Origin: Neelides folsomi | Lineage: Eukaryota > Arthropoda > Collembola > Neelipleona > Neelidae | NCBI GenBank assembly: GCA_034687125.1 | Contig: JAQGBZ010000288.1 | Span: 18,305 to 82,304, forward strand | Length of the DNA stretch: 64,000 nt | Reading direction: 5' to 3' | Part shown: positions 13,501-25,983 of the stretch, piece by piece | Layout: each line of letters starts with the position of its first letter | How positions within the stretch are numbered: position 1 is the stretch's first letter | The notes under the pieces: generated by a model | Database searches by the model: none | Told to the model about the DNA's origin: nothing | Seen by the model: the letters and a program-made list of their open reading frames with translations, nothing else | Made by a program: the position numbers and the translations under genes

Positions 13501-16500
13501 CCGTTCAGCTATAAATTAAGAAAAATGAACAACTCAACATGCAATTAAGCCTCACTTCCCACTCCAATTATTCTTTATATTTATATAAAATACAAAATTC
13601 ATTTTAAAGCTAATCGTCCAATGATTTGAATCCCTTACGATCGTTCGTGTTAGTCATGAAACCAAGTCCGGTGAGTTCGTTGTCAGCGAGGGCGGCTCTT
13701 GCACAAACTTCTTTTGCATATCCCTCCACCGTCCTATCACGTCCACCCGGTTCGCAGACCTTTAACCCCAAAATACAAATAAACATTTGGAACCATTTTA
13801 TAATAACAATTCGAAAGGGAAGGGATCGGTGGATCATTGTTTGTAATTAAAGTTTTATTTAATAATTAAGGATATTTTAATATAATTTTACTCCGTAATA
13901 TTTGTATATGATTTTTAAATGACCTTTTGAGGGCGACAAGTCTTGTACTTTCTGTCAGGTCCGTAGCATTGCGCCCCGCCGTTTTGTGGCCGAGGAGAAT
14001 CACATCTCCTCGCGGCGAGTCGAATCCCCGTTGAGTCATCAAGACACGAAGAAGAGCATTCAGTGAAGGGGGACCAACTCCCCCAACCGCCCTCGACAGC
14101 ATGGCCCGATGAAGAAGCCGCCGTTTCCGACCCGCGTCCCTCGTCCTCTCCAGCTACGCATTTCCCACCTCGACACCACTAGAAAAATGAAGAATGAGAT
14201 TGAGATGACTTGACCTCACAACTCACCATTCCCTTTCCACAAAAAGTTCCTTCAAGGGCCGGATGAGAAGTCCAAGTATAGTGATCCCGACGGCAATGGA
14301 GATCTCTGCAGACATCTTCAATGGGCTGCTGCCCAGCGTGGAAACTTCCTTTCCCATACTTCAATACGCCTTCATGGTGAATAAATGTATTAGAACTTAT
14401 TGTTAGGAAGATAAATATGTAGGTACTTAATAAACGTTGTATAGTAAATCCCCTATTGGCTTAATTAATAACATTGTTTATCTGCATCGAATCTCTGGCC
14501 CGGGAGTCTTCCATCTGCATCGTGAGCGAGTCGCGGATCGGCTTCCCCACTGTCGAAGAGACACTTGGCTTGGGGAGTTTCAAGAAAACTATCCAAGTAC
14601 TTTTGACTACAAGGAGACCATGTGATTTTTCCTGATCCCAACGTCGGCGACATGATGTGACTTGTTGGGTCGCAGTCATTTCCCGCCCCTGGGCCATCAT
14701 GGCGCATTCCAAGACTTAAAACAAGTCATAATTTTTATATATGATTCCGTGAATGAGCAGGCCAAGTGAATGTTTAAATTGATGCGAAATGATGTTTAAT
14801 TGTAAGTGAAAGGTGAAAATCATAAAATTAAGAATTTTTAAAATTCTTACTTGTGACCGATCTCATGAGCGACGACGTAAACGCTGAAAGAGAAAAGGAA
14901 ATAAGGCAAGGGATTAAAAGCAATTTGGGAAACCTTTCAAAGTGTCGTCCTTCATTGACGGTGCAGGAAGAGGATCGGGTGCACATGCCGGCAACAGGGG
15001 CGAGTCCCACCACTTGATTGCTCACTTTCCCTGAGCCGTGAACAACGTAGAGGTCAAGTCCAGTGAGGATCAAAGCGTGGTCCCAAGTCCCGTCTTTGTT
15101 CTCCCCTCTTTGCCACTTGCAAAAGCTCGTGAGGAAACGGTCGATGTCGAAGGGGCGCAGAAGGCCGGGCGGATCCTCCCTCAACACTTCCAACCGCTTC
15201 AGCACGAATCTCACTTTTCGACCCAATGAAGGGTCACCGTAAAGAAGCTGCACAGCATTGACCATGGCTAAGACCACACGTGTCACTTCCGCTTCCGCCT
15301 CATCCCCAAAATTGGCCTCCATGTGGGCAAAAAGGTCTTTGTCCACGAACACGGCTGTCTCGACCGTCAAGTCCCGTCTCACCTTCTCCACCAAGTTTTC
15401 TCCTGAGTCTGGTGGGCGGCCGATGCGCTGACCAAATACAGAATTTCCTTCCTCCTCAGGCTCAGTGAACCGATGGAGACTTCTTTTCGGCGGCCGACGA
15501 AGGTCTTCTTCTGTGCTCAGAGCGGCCAATTTGTCTTCGTAGTCTTCGTGAAATAGGAACCGGGGTCGGCCGGATCGGCGGAACGGCGGAGTGTCCGTCG
15601 ACCGATATCGCAGCCAATAAGAGTCCGTTGGAGCTCCGAGGGGAGTATAAGACCGGGAAGAACGGCGGGTCCGGGTGGATTTCCTCGTTGGCCAGACCAA
15701 CACAGCAGACGAGTTGAAGCGAGCAGGGAGGGGATGGAGGGAAAAATCGTTTTCTCCATCCCCAGACAATATCACACCTTTCTGTTGAATTCATTAATTT
15801 TGGTAAATTGATCATCAATCCAATCAATTCATCTCCTAATTAGAAGAAACTAAACTTTTGAATTTCTCACCAAACCGCCACAAAGATCCAAAGCTGCCGC
15901 TCCATGGGCCACTTCCTTTTCCTTCCCCAGTGGGTGGTGAGTGACGTGGGCATGGACGAAGCAAGAAGTGAGGGATTGGGCCATTCCACGACCGACCTCC
16001 TCCACACCGCCCCCGCCGCGGACCACGTGGACAAACTGAGGATGGAGAAGATCCGGATTGTGTCGGAATTTGAGGTGGAAGGATCGGCCGAGTGCTTTGA
16101 CTTCCATCCCATCTCCATCACCTATCCTCTCCGCCACCCCGACCTCCCTCACTAATAAAGAGGGAATTATGAATTAAATGGTTTGTAGACCGGAAGTGTT
16201 CCGCTCTCAAACCCACAGAGACACACACGCTCATTTTTCATTTTGGTTTTTCCTTTGGGGACTCTTCCCCATCCCTCATCGAAGAGACAGCAGAGAAAGG
16301 GAAGGTTCTTTGTTCTCCAAATTGGCCACGATCCACTTCCCCCTTCACTTTCCCGCTCAAGACAATCATGATTATTTTAACTGCAGGGACACGTGTGTAA
16401 TTGCCTCCAGGGGTTCTGCTCCACATGTGGATGATTTGGCCCGTGAAGGGCCGGAAGTCTCACCTGAACCTTCGTGGTCCGGCCCAAGGATCCGCTCCGC

Positions 16501-18454
16501 CTCGACGCTGTTCAGCTCCAACTCTCGACCCTCAAATATGAAGACACAATATTTCAACCTCCCAATTTAATTTATTTGACCTTTGTTCAAGTTAATTAAT
16601 ACACCTTGCTTGTTTACAATTTAATTATTTACATCCTTTTCTAATTTACCTTAATGAGTAAGTAATATTTAATAAACAATTAAAGGAAATGTTTAAAAAC
16701 CACTCCTTAATTCTACCTAATAATTATTGAAGATATTTATGCACGCCTTTATCTACATATTACTATTTAATATTCACATTTACATGCGTCCAGCACAAAT
16801 TTTTATTAAAATATAGTTAAATGTTATTAAATTGGATTAAACGTAGATGATTGGAAAAATCCACCTTGCAATTTTCTTTTCAATATTGAAACATACATAT
16901 ATGGTCAATGTTAATTTAATCATGTGCTGAATCATGAAATTAACATTAAGAATGTTCCATTTTAAAGTAACATTAAAAAGCTACTTATGTCCTTATCAAT
17001 CTCATTACTTTTTAGTTTGTATTTACCTTTTTCCATTAAAATACACATAACATTTGGTTTTTTTATCTTGAAAGTATTTACTCTATTTCTTTTTAAATCA
17101 CTTTATTTTAAGGTTCGAGTAATTAGGTAATTATGCACACAATACATGCCCTGGTGGTTATTTATCTATTCACTGGCACTTATTTACTGTACTACTGACT
17201 GACTTGCCTGATTATCTATTTGCAATAATAAATGCGTAAGTTGGCTATTTTAACTCCATTCATTCATCTTATTGACTATCATGAAATCGTGCGTCTTTCA
17301 CAATTGTTTCCTTTCCACTTCTCCCATTGTGCAATTTAAGATTCATTTGAGGACATAAAAGTAAAGCAAGTAGCAACATTTGGATTTGTCAAAGTGTTTA
17401 TAAGTGAATCTTTTAATTCCCAGACCATTTGCTTGGACCCAACTGCCACGAAATGTTTTTTTGCTCAAATGTGACGAGGTTTTCATAATTGCGGTGGCTC
17501 GGGTCTGTTGCGTAAGTGGGGCACATTTGGTGAAGTTGCGAGGAGCCACTGGCCGCCCTCGAAGCTCAAGCGCCCAAAACTCTCCTCATTACGACGATCA
17601 TCCACCGTAGCCCAGTTGAGGCTACCAACAACTTCCTTCTAATTAACTCACCCTCACTCAGACCAAGGTCCAACAACAACTTCCCTTTAATGAGAAGGAC
17701 GAAACTCCAAGGGTCACATCACGAATCTTCTTTTAATTAATTATCTATGGTTTCACTTCTCACATTTACAGTCAATTCTCTTTCGGGTAAATGAAAGCCA
17801 TCAATTGACTCTTCACTGGAAATTCCTCTACTATACACATGTACTTGTTTATACATTACATATTTGCACGCATAGTATTCATACTCCTATGTAATTTAAC
17901 ATTTTATAATATTGCATATTGAAGATCATGTGAATCTAAATATAGTAGACTCCTTAAATATTCCAACCATGCATCTATAGTGTATTAATTACTATTTCAG
18001 ATACTACATATACTTTTTTGATTTTACGCGTTAAATTGCTGGAAAAGACAATGAAATAAAAATATATACAGATATCAGATATATCCTATGTACCTACATT
18101 TCAAAGTATTAAAATTCTATCAATTATTCATTAGGAGTAGTTATTTAATTGTAGATATGGAATATTATAAGTTATTATAACTTATAACATGTTCATGTTA
18201 TGACTATTATGAAAACATTTGAGATAATAATATATAGTTTACTTCGAATTGAATATTTTATAAATTATGCTCTGAATTAATTCGGGAATGTTTAGTTGCG
18301 TGTACATAGTTAGCAAATTCAATTCCAATTCCTATGGCGAGTTTAAAATGTTATATCAACTTACCCGACTATCGGTGCAAATCCTTGTTGTCTCAACGAG
18401 TCCGAGGAGACCGAGGAGGATCCCAAACCTCCGCCAAAGTGTCCCCAGTCTCAT
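10526..18454 (-). CDS. ADAMTS-family secreted zinc metalloprotease with duplicated TSR/Cys-rich module
   Basis: Fifteen exons (18454-18365, 16530-16464, 16151-15871, 15781-14934, 14883-14851, 14714-14473, 14369-14227, 14178-13924, 13759-13639, 13508-13366, 12081-11848, 11649-11526, 11444-11287, 11182-10948, 10737-10526) close in frame to 1061 residues. Signal peptide at 1-23 (LLGLLGLV core); ADAM-type prodomain with FHLKFRHNPDLLHPQF; basic sites RRPPKR (241-246) and KVRR (279-282); metalloprotease domain from about 283; HEIGHNLGMRHD zinc site at 435-446 with Met-turn HIMS (Met461), so catalysis looks intact. Then disintegrin-like Cys region, TSR (WGSWSPFTECSSSC), Cys-rich block ending FCVAGKCQ, a second TSR-like (WGNWESRSQCRPSC) and second Cys-rich block ending YCLAGKCI, a linker, and a C-terminal TSR-like segment. 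Extracellular-matrix processing is inferred from family. Substrate is not readable from sequence. Confidence 0.92.
16531..18364 (-). other. First intron of the ADAMTS gene
   Basis: A 1.8-kb AT-rich intron separating the signal-peptide exon from the prodomain. A moderately GC-rich patch at about 17400-17640 has short frames on both strands but no domain and no phase-compatible splice sites; it could be an enhancer or a missed alternative exon. Confidence 0.5.
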
Positions 18455-19370
18455 TCCGACCTCTTGAGCGCCTTCCCCATGAGAGTCTGCCGACGGAGGG
18501 CGAGTGACGAAGGTTGGCTTCTCTCGTCGCCTCCCAATTTCCAAAACCTCCCGACCCCCCACTCATGTGGGAAGGTGAAGGTTGAAAGTCTTCGGTGGCA
18601 GGTGAGGGGGATCACGGGAGTGGTGAAACTCGACATCACATCAAACACCAAATCAAAATCATGCGAGATTGCCCAAATATAACTTTCAATTAAATCTCCA
18701 TTCTCATGATATTTATATATTTATGATTTTATAAAAAGAATAAACGCTTGAGGAATTAATTTATCTAATTAAACACACTTTAACATTTTAAATAAGCTTA
18801 ATAATACAATAATTAATATGCGCTATAAATTATAATAATATATATTAATATCCTTAGGCATAAGCATATTCAAAGATACAAAAATAATCAAGTATATACG
18901 TGTTTGTAATTTGCATATTTACATTACTACATACCTTACATAGCAAATGCTTTGTCTTCATAAACTTATTATGTTTTACTTATTTATTTAGATATAAATT
19001 AAATCTAGCAATACATTATGTATGATACCTGTTTTTTTTAAATACGTATATATCTATAATTATATTAAAATTGTCGTTCAAGGTTTGATTAACAATAAGT
19101 AAAAGCACCTTCTTAATATTTAGAAAATTGGACGTCGAGAAAGAAGGTGCAAAGTACAAAGTTCGAAATTTAAATTCTCCCTATTCCGATTAACATTTAA
19201 ATGGGCTAAAGTTAATGAAGAGACGTTTTCTTCCAACTGGGCTTCAACTTTCCCAAACTCCTTCCTCGTTGGTCAACCAGTCAAAATCGTGAACGTAGAA
19301 GTAAATGAAAGTAATACAATTAACAAACGATGGTTAAACTCCTCGCCCGCTTTTCCGTCCGCTCTCTCGG
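18455..19370. other. Divergent intergenic region between ADAMTS and Piwi
   Basis: Separates two divergently transcribed genes. About 18455-18680 is GC-richer and should contain the ADAMTS 5' leader and promoter; 18690-19080 is AT-rich with no coding signal. Confidence 0.5.
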
Positions 19371-19371
19371 G

Positions 19372-19380
19372 TATAATAAA
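19372..19380 (+). promoter_or_regulatory. Probable TATA box of the Piwi gene
   Basis: TATAATAAA lies about 150 bases before a good donor (ATTAAG|GTAAAT at 19524/19525). A noncoding first exon of roughly 19405-19524 would splice to the acceptor at 19888-19889, two bases before the Piwi ATG. Confidence 0.45.
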
Positions 19381-19890
19381 GGTCTCCTTCCCTTGTCATC
19401 AAACTCGCCCTCGTGCGCCCTCAAAAGAGAATAAAGAAGGCTGTTACGCTGCCCGACTGACCACTCAACTTTCTCCAAACAATCTCAACGTTTTTTCAAA
19501 CCTACGCCGTTCTTCATCATTAAGGTAAATTCTTCAATTCTATCTGTATTGTATCTATGATTTAACAAAGCCAGTCAATTGTAGACTAGATGTGAGTAGA
19601 TTATATATAATGAATGAATATATATATAATGAAGAGATGAATACATTTTAATGATAGATTAAAAATATGTAATTTAACAAAACCAATACATTGTATATGT
19701 ATATAGATTTTAATGTTCAATATTTTGATTTTACAAAAATCTTATGTAGGGTGGGTAGATTTTATTAATATTTTTCATTTAAATTGTGTGATTTCGCCAA
19801 GTTAATATTTAGTAGAGGTGCGTAGATTTTAATTTTACTTGAATTATTAATTAATTTATTAATTTTTCTCTATTGGGTGTTGATTTCAGA

Positions 19891-22800
19891 ATGGAGCAAA
19901 GAAGGCCTTTTGGTAGGGGTCGCGGAATGGGACGTGGTGTGCAGAGAGAACCCGGCTACATCACTCCTGAATCTCAATCTGAAACGAACATTGCCTTGTC
20001 ATCCCTCTCTGGAGAAATGTCGAGTCTTACAACTGAATCTGATGATGTATCGGGAGTTGGAGATGCTGGAAAGCCCAGCAACAGAGGAACTCCTTATTGG
20101 GAGGCTGGGACGAGGATGAGACCTGTCGAAAGTCACCCACTTCCCGATACTGATGAAGACGGTGCGCCCCGGACCGCGGCTTCACGAGGAAGCTCCCTTG
20201 AAAGAAGAATTACATCCTACAAAGTCCCACCATTGCCAGAATCTCCCATGGATGAACGTTCTGCCGAATTGCTCAAAGTTGTCGGAGATGAGCAAGGACA
20301 CATTCCGGGGGATATTCCTAAGCGTGGAGGCCATCGCGCAGTCGGGGTGGAACCTGGAAATTGGCGTAACACCATCCAAACCAGGAGCAAAACCCTGGAG
20401 AGCAAAGTGGGGAAGAATGGAAAGTCAGTGGAGTTGATGTCCAATTACTTCAAGCTGATCCAGTCCAAGGATTGGACTCTCTACAACATCCCTGTCAGAT
20501 TCTCCCCACCAGTGGACGAAAAGAACTCACGACGTTGGCTGATCCGACAAATTTCCGAAGACATCGCTCCTTATGTCTGGGACGGGGCGAATCTCTTCAC
20601 CGTCAATGCATTGTGCGAAAAGGGAAAACAGAGGACTTGGACTATTCCAGACCCCAAGACTGCCTCCAACGTGACCATCAGCATGGAAGATTCCTACAAG
20701 ATTCCGAGCGGGGACCCGCAATGCTTCCAGCTCTACAACCTCATCATTCGCAAATGCATGCTCGGGATGAAGTTGGAAGAACTCGGACGACACTTCTACG
20801 ACCCGAATCAAGAAATATTTATTAAAGAAGCCCAGCTCCGTTTGTGGCCTGGATTCATCACGTCCATGAGACCTCACGAGCGGGACGTTCTTATGTGCGT
20901 CGAAATCACCCACAAGGTCCTGAGGGCTGAAACGGCCTACGACATCGTCCAGGAGCTTTTAAGGGAACATGGAAGAGACCCAAAGGGCCAACAGAGAATC
21001 TCGGACGAGTTGGTCGGCCAGGTTGTGCTGACAACATATGGGAACAAGACGGCTTCATATCGGATCGACGACGTCAAATGGTCCATGAATCCAATGGCCA
21101 CCTTTGAGAAGCGGGTGAAAGGGGAGAAGGGCGCGGAGCCGAAGACGGCCCCAATCTCCTTCGCCCAATACATGCTCGAGAGATACAACATGAAAGTGAA
21201 TGACACGAAGCAGCCGCTTCTCGTGTCCAAGCCGAAGAAGAAGACAATCCACAGTGGGGAAGTGCAGAATGTTTTGCTCATCCCGGAGTTCTGCCAAATG
21301 ACTGGTCTCACTGATCGAATGAGGGCCAATTTCAACCTCATGAAGAGTTTGGCTACTCATCTCCATCAAGGACCGGGGACGAGGATTGGCTCAATCAAGA
21401 AATTCATTAACTCACTTCACTCAACGGATGAGGTAATTTTTTTACTTTGATATTATTACTAAAATTATTATCATTACTTTAAATAAAAATTAATTAGTTG
21501 ATAATTTGTTAATGTGAAATTAAAATTTAACGTTATATTTTCGTTTCAGTTGGTGAAGGAGCTTAAGAGCTGGGACATGAGATTCGACAAAGAACTCATC
21601 ACCTTCCCGGGAAGAATCCTCAACCGAGAAACGATCCTATTTGGAAATGGAGGAACTGAGGCCCCAAACCAAGAGGCTGATTGGACCATGGGATTTAGAA
21701 GTAATTTTTTTATTCTTCAATTAAATATTTATAAATAGATATTTTATTTGAATATATAATATAGGTTCCAGAAGTTCTTTAATTTTACTTATTCTAATTT
21801 GCTTATATTTATTTTTTAGAACAAAAACTCTTTTCTGTGGTCAACATGAACAAATGGGTGTTGGTGTCTCCTTTTCGAGAAAGGCAAGCAGCGGACACTT
21901 TCGTCATGACCATGCAAAAAGTCGGGAAACCAATTGACATGCAAATTGTCAGGCCACTCGAAGTCGTTACCGTTGGGGATGTGAAGCCGGTGACGTACAT
22001 CAAGGAAATCAAGAATGTCATCGCGAAACATAAGAATGATCTTCAAATGGTTTTCGTCGTTCTTCCCAACAATAAAACTGAATTGTACAACGCGGTCAAG
22101 AAATGTCTTGGAGTTGATTATGGAAGTAAGTTTTTATTATTTTTACATATTACATTAAAATTGTTATTTATTCATCAATAATTATTTTATCACTTTTACA
22201 CTTTCTCATGCAATTTCTACTTTAATCATTGCTTATTTAATTTCCAGTTCCATCTCAATGTTTCTTGTCCAAGAACGTCCAGAAGAATAACATGTCAGTG
22301 GCGACGAAGGGAGTAATTCAAATGAGTGCAAAAATCGGCGGAGAACCTTGGAGCGTCAAACTTCCCCTTAAGGACTTGATGGTCGTTGGATTTGACGTCT
22401 ACCATGACAAAAGCTCGAGAGGCAAAACAGTTGGTGCAATGGTTGCTTCCATGTCCCCCACTTTGGCCAAATATTATTCATTGACTTCGTATCATTCAAC
22501 GGATACAGAACTGAGCAACAACATGGCTGACATGATTATTGGTAAGTTCCCTTTTCGAATCTCTTTATTTGGTTCAATGGCCAAAATATTGATATTTATT
22601 TTCAAATTCCAGAATGCTGCCAAGAATACAAAAAGGTGAACGGGAGCCTCCCCAAACGGATCATCCTTTATCGTGATGGAGTCTCAGACGGACAAGTGGA
22701 CTTTGTTGTAAGGAGCGAACTCCAAACGATCATTTCTTCTCTTGAGAGTCACTGCAAGGCTGCAGAAGCGGACGAGGTCAAGTTGACATTCATCATCTGC

Positions 22801-23266
22801 ACCAAGAGGATCAACACGAGGCTTTTCATTAAACAGGAAAATCCTCCTCCGGGAACTGTCTGCGACGACGTGGTGACTCTTCCAGAAAGGTAAAAATTGA
22901 TTTTTAACGAATTGATATTTAATTTATACTAATTGATATTAACCTCTTTCTAATTCACTAAATAGTAAATTGAATAAACTAAATTTTGTTATTAATTTCA
23001 GATACGACTTCTTCCTCATTGCTCAATTCTCCAAGCAGGGAACGGTGAGCCCTGTGAACTTCAATGTCATCCACGATACCAACATGCTGGATCCCGACAA
23101 GGTTCAAATCCTCACGTTCAAGATGTGTCACATGTATTTCAACTGGTCTGGAACTGTCCCTGTTCCTGCTCAATGTCAATACGCACACAAACTGGCCTAC
23201 CTTACTGGAACGGCTTTTGGAAATCAAGCCAATTTGAAACTCAGCAATCTTCTTCATTTCCTTTAA
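19891..23266 (+). CDS. piwi: Piwi-clade Argonaute, catalytic tetrad intact
   Basis: Small-RNA-guided endonuclease of the piRNA pathway. Coding exons 19891-21432, 21550-21700, 21820-22125, 22248-22541, 22613-22889 and 23002-23266 total 945 codons, 944 residues, normal for the family. The N-terminus is RG-rich (FGRGRGMGRG, the type methylated for Tudor binding). N and PAZ regions fill the 1.5-kb first coding exon; PEFCQMTGLTDRMRANFNLM is a family block ahead of MID. In the PIWI domain the slicer residues are Asp716 (VGFDVYHD), Glu754 (TDTELS), Asp786 (YRDGVSDG) and His919 (QYAHKLAYL), so slicing should be possible. The protein ends LLHFL, as the family's C-terminus requires. The acceptor abuts the ATG, so the 5' leader is spliced. 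Piwi versus Aubergine assignment needs a tree. Germline expression is inferred from family. Confidence 0.95.
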
Positions 23267-24173
23267 TTGCCCCATTTTCACAAAGTATTTGATTAGTTAT
23301 TTGAATTATTATGTTTTTCATTTTTAATTGTATGGGTAGGACTATTTGGTGGTAGGATTATTTCATTTTAATTAATTCGTATTTTCGAGTATGTATTTTA
23401 AATAATTTGATAATAATAATTTTAATTTGTTCATGCTTAATTGTTTAAATTCTAATTAGTATTTAAAATGTTCAATTTTATTATTACAAACCTATTTTTA
23501 TGATCATAATTCTTTGTACATATTTTGATATTTTTGTCTTCGAGACGTATTGAGCTAAAATATATGTATATAGAATAGATGTCATAATTCAATAATTACT
23601 TAAGATTCATTTTCCTTTAAATTATCCATATTCGACTTCATTCGCCATTCAGTATAAAATTAAGTACAATTTGTAAATTATATTAAAATAATGGACAATG
23701 AACCACAATTCATTTTTAAGTATAAATTGTTATTTATTATAATATAATTTATATATAATTTTTAATATCAACCATTTTTCATTTTTACTACAAAAGTGTC
23801 TGGGAAAAGTAAAGTTAGAAGAATATAAATAATTTTCATAACATTATTAAATCTTCAATTTCATCTCTCGTAATTTCCATCGACTGGGAGGGAAAGGGAA
23901 TGGTTTTTAAATGGTAGGTAACCGCTTCACTCGACGAAGGCTACTCGATAAATATAACATTTCTTAATTTTTAATCTTCAATTCAATTTGAGCGAAATCC
24001 TCTCAGGCGATCGGTAGAAAAAAGCGAGAAAAATGGCAATCGAGGAAGTCGAAGATTGGATATATAAATTCGCTCTCGGCAATAGTTTATTAGGAAGTCA
24101 GACGTGTGGAACAGCAAGTTACCAACAATTTTTTAGATCGCTCAAATTAAATTAAATTGACGAGGGGCCAGAT
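23267..24173. other. Convergent intergenic region
   Basis: AT-rich 3' flanks of Piwi and Rab35; no coding signal. A moderately GC patch at 23880-24120 has no recognisable feature. Confidence 0.5.
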
Positions 24174-25401
24174 TTAGCAGCAGCCCTTTTTCGGCTTTTC
24201 TTTTGATTTCTTGTCCAAATTGATGGTGTCATGTGGATTATCCTTTGTCAATTGTGACCGCTTCGTGATGAGTACTTGCTTAGTAATGGCCATAAACATC
24301 TAAAACAAACACACCAATTAATACCAACAACCTTCCCACCATCATAAGTAATGCAATCTAATAGTTTTTGTAATTACTTCTTCAACGTTAATATTGTCTT
24401 TAGCACTGGTTTCGTAGAGTTGAATCCCCATTTGATCAGAGAATCGCTGAGCGTCGGTGGTGAGGACGACTTTCTTCGAAGGGTCATCGTTTTTATTCCC
24501 AACAAGAACTTTATTGACAAGATCGCAATTCTGCTCAATTTCGTGAAGCCAGCGTTTGACGTTGGCAAAGGAATCTCCATTCGTCACGTCATATACAATT
24601 ATCACACCATGAGTCCCCCGGTAATACCTGAGAAAATTAAACAATAGTGATTAAATTCATCCATCAATTCGATACTTTAATAAAACTATTACTGTATTTT
24701 TTTTATCAAGGTTCAACGCAATGGAATTATGCTCAATGCGTGAGTTATACTAATAGATGCAATCTATTATGTATTCTCTAATTATTAGGTAAATGAAACT
24801 TTCTCACGATGTGAAGGAAAATAAAGACTACATCTAAAAAAATTAAACTCGCTTGATTTTAGTCAAAATTTTAGTTCATTAAAAATATATTGGGAGAATA
24901 AAATAAAAGATTACTAGTTCTGGCCAATATTTATTTTATTGATAAAATTTGAGCATAACTGGGGCGAGAAACGAATTGATGAAAAATCAATATTCAGTTT
25001 CCGTGGGTATATTTTATGATTCAAAAATAAATTAGGAAATTTGGTAATTAAAAAATATTTAGTTGAATTGCTTACGTTGAAGTGATTGTCCTGAACCTTT
25101 CCTGGCCGGCGGTGTCCCATATTTGCAATTTGACCCGTTCCTGATTGACGACCAGCGTCCGAATCTTGAAGTCGACTCCAATGGTTGTAATGTAATTTGT
25201 GGAGAACACATTGTCCGCAAACCTGACGAGAAGGGCGCTTTTGCCAACCCCTTTACATCCAATGGTCAGTTAAAGTGTTTGGTTAGTTAATTAATTGTTG
25301 GAAAGAGGGTTTCAAGGGCGCGGCTCACCCGAATCTCCAATGATGAGGAGTTTGAAGAGATGGTCGTACTCTTTCGAATGCCCGGCCCCCCGACTCGCCA
25401 T
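24174..25401 (-). CDS. Rab35: Rab35 small GTPase
   Basis: Regulates endocytic recycling and actin at the plasma membrane and endosomes (family knowledge). Exons 25401-25329, 25250-25076, 24627-24378 and 24299-24174 sum to 624 nt, 207 residues. Seen: [18 protein letters not shown] with the P-loop at 22-29, switch I ([11 protein letters not shown]), switch II ([19 protein letters not shown]) with Gln74, GNKNDDP guanine-specificity motif, ETSAK, and a basic C-terminus [12 protein letters not shown] ending in two cysteines for geranylgeranylation. Gln74 is the normal catalytic residue, so it is not locked active. Start chosen at the only in-frame ATG, giving a nine-residue longer N-terminus (MASRGAGHS) than vertebrate Rab35. 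All donors are good GT sites; junction phases 1, 2 and 0. Confidence 0.96.
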
Positions 25402-25683
25402 TATTCCCTGATCCCCGACTTGGAGCAGACGAGGTCGGAGTCGTGGAGAAAAGAGTCAGTTCGCGTCTTTGTGGTCCTCACTGTCGCTGAATGAAAAAGA
25501 CTTTTGAGGAAGGTGCAAGGGGATGGGCGGAGAGGTGGAGGATCCAAATATTTATTACCCTTTTTACCATACAAAATCCCATCCCAAGATCCTCATTTAA
25601 TGAATCAACGCATGTTGTAGGCTCAACATTTCATAAAGTTGCATTCGCACCGATAAGTGTCGAAGGTCTCCAATGTCAATTAA

Positions 25684-25983
25684 TTATTCCCGCAGAGCGG
25701 CACATTTAGATCTTCCCTCTGATCTCGGCCCAGGTGGAAAGTCGTCAGTGATCGGGAGAATGCTCGGCGGTTCCGACTCCTCCTGCTCAGCCTCCGCTCC
25801 AAATTCGGATTTCACCCGTCCGCAAATTCGGATTCTACCCGGAGTCTCGTAAAATGAGATCCCACCCGGAGTCGGTCCAGAGGAGCCGCCACTGCCCTCC
25901 CGACCCACCTCGACCTCCGCCTCGCCAAGGATTTCTCCCGCCGTCGGATCCAGGTCGAGTGGTTTCTCCACCTTCTCCCGCAT
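25684..25983 (-). CDS. Possible small hypothetical protein
   Basis: A 99-codon frame from ATG at 25983, in a GC-rich block just upstream of Rab35. It is acidic, with a Gly/Ser/Pro stretch (GSGGSSGPTPGGISFYETPG), and ends in KCAALRE. No domain is recognised and the opposite strand is open too, so it may be chance or part of a Rab35 leader or promoter region. The frame extends upstream to a GTG that would read MGCC, but that is not an ATG. Confidence 0.25.
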   Translation of the reverse strand: MREKVEKPLDLDPTAGEILGEAEVEVGREGSGGSSGPTPGGISFYETPGRIRICGRVKSEFGAEAEQEESEPPSILPITDDFPPGPRSEGRSKCAALRE

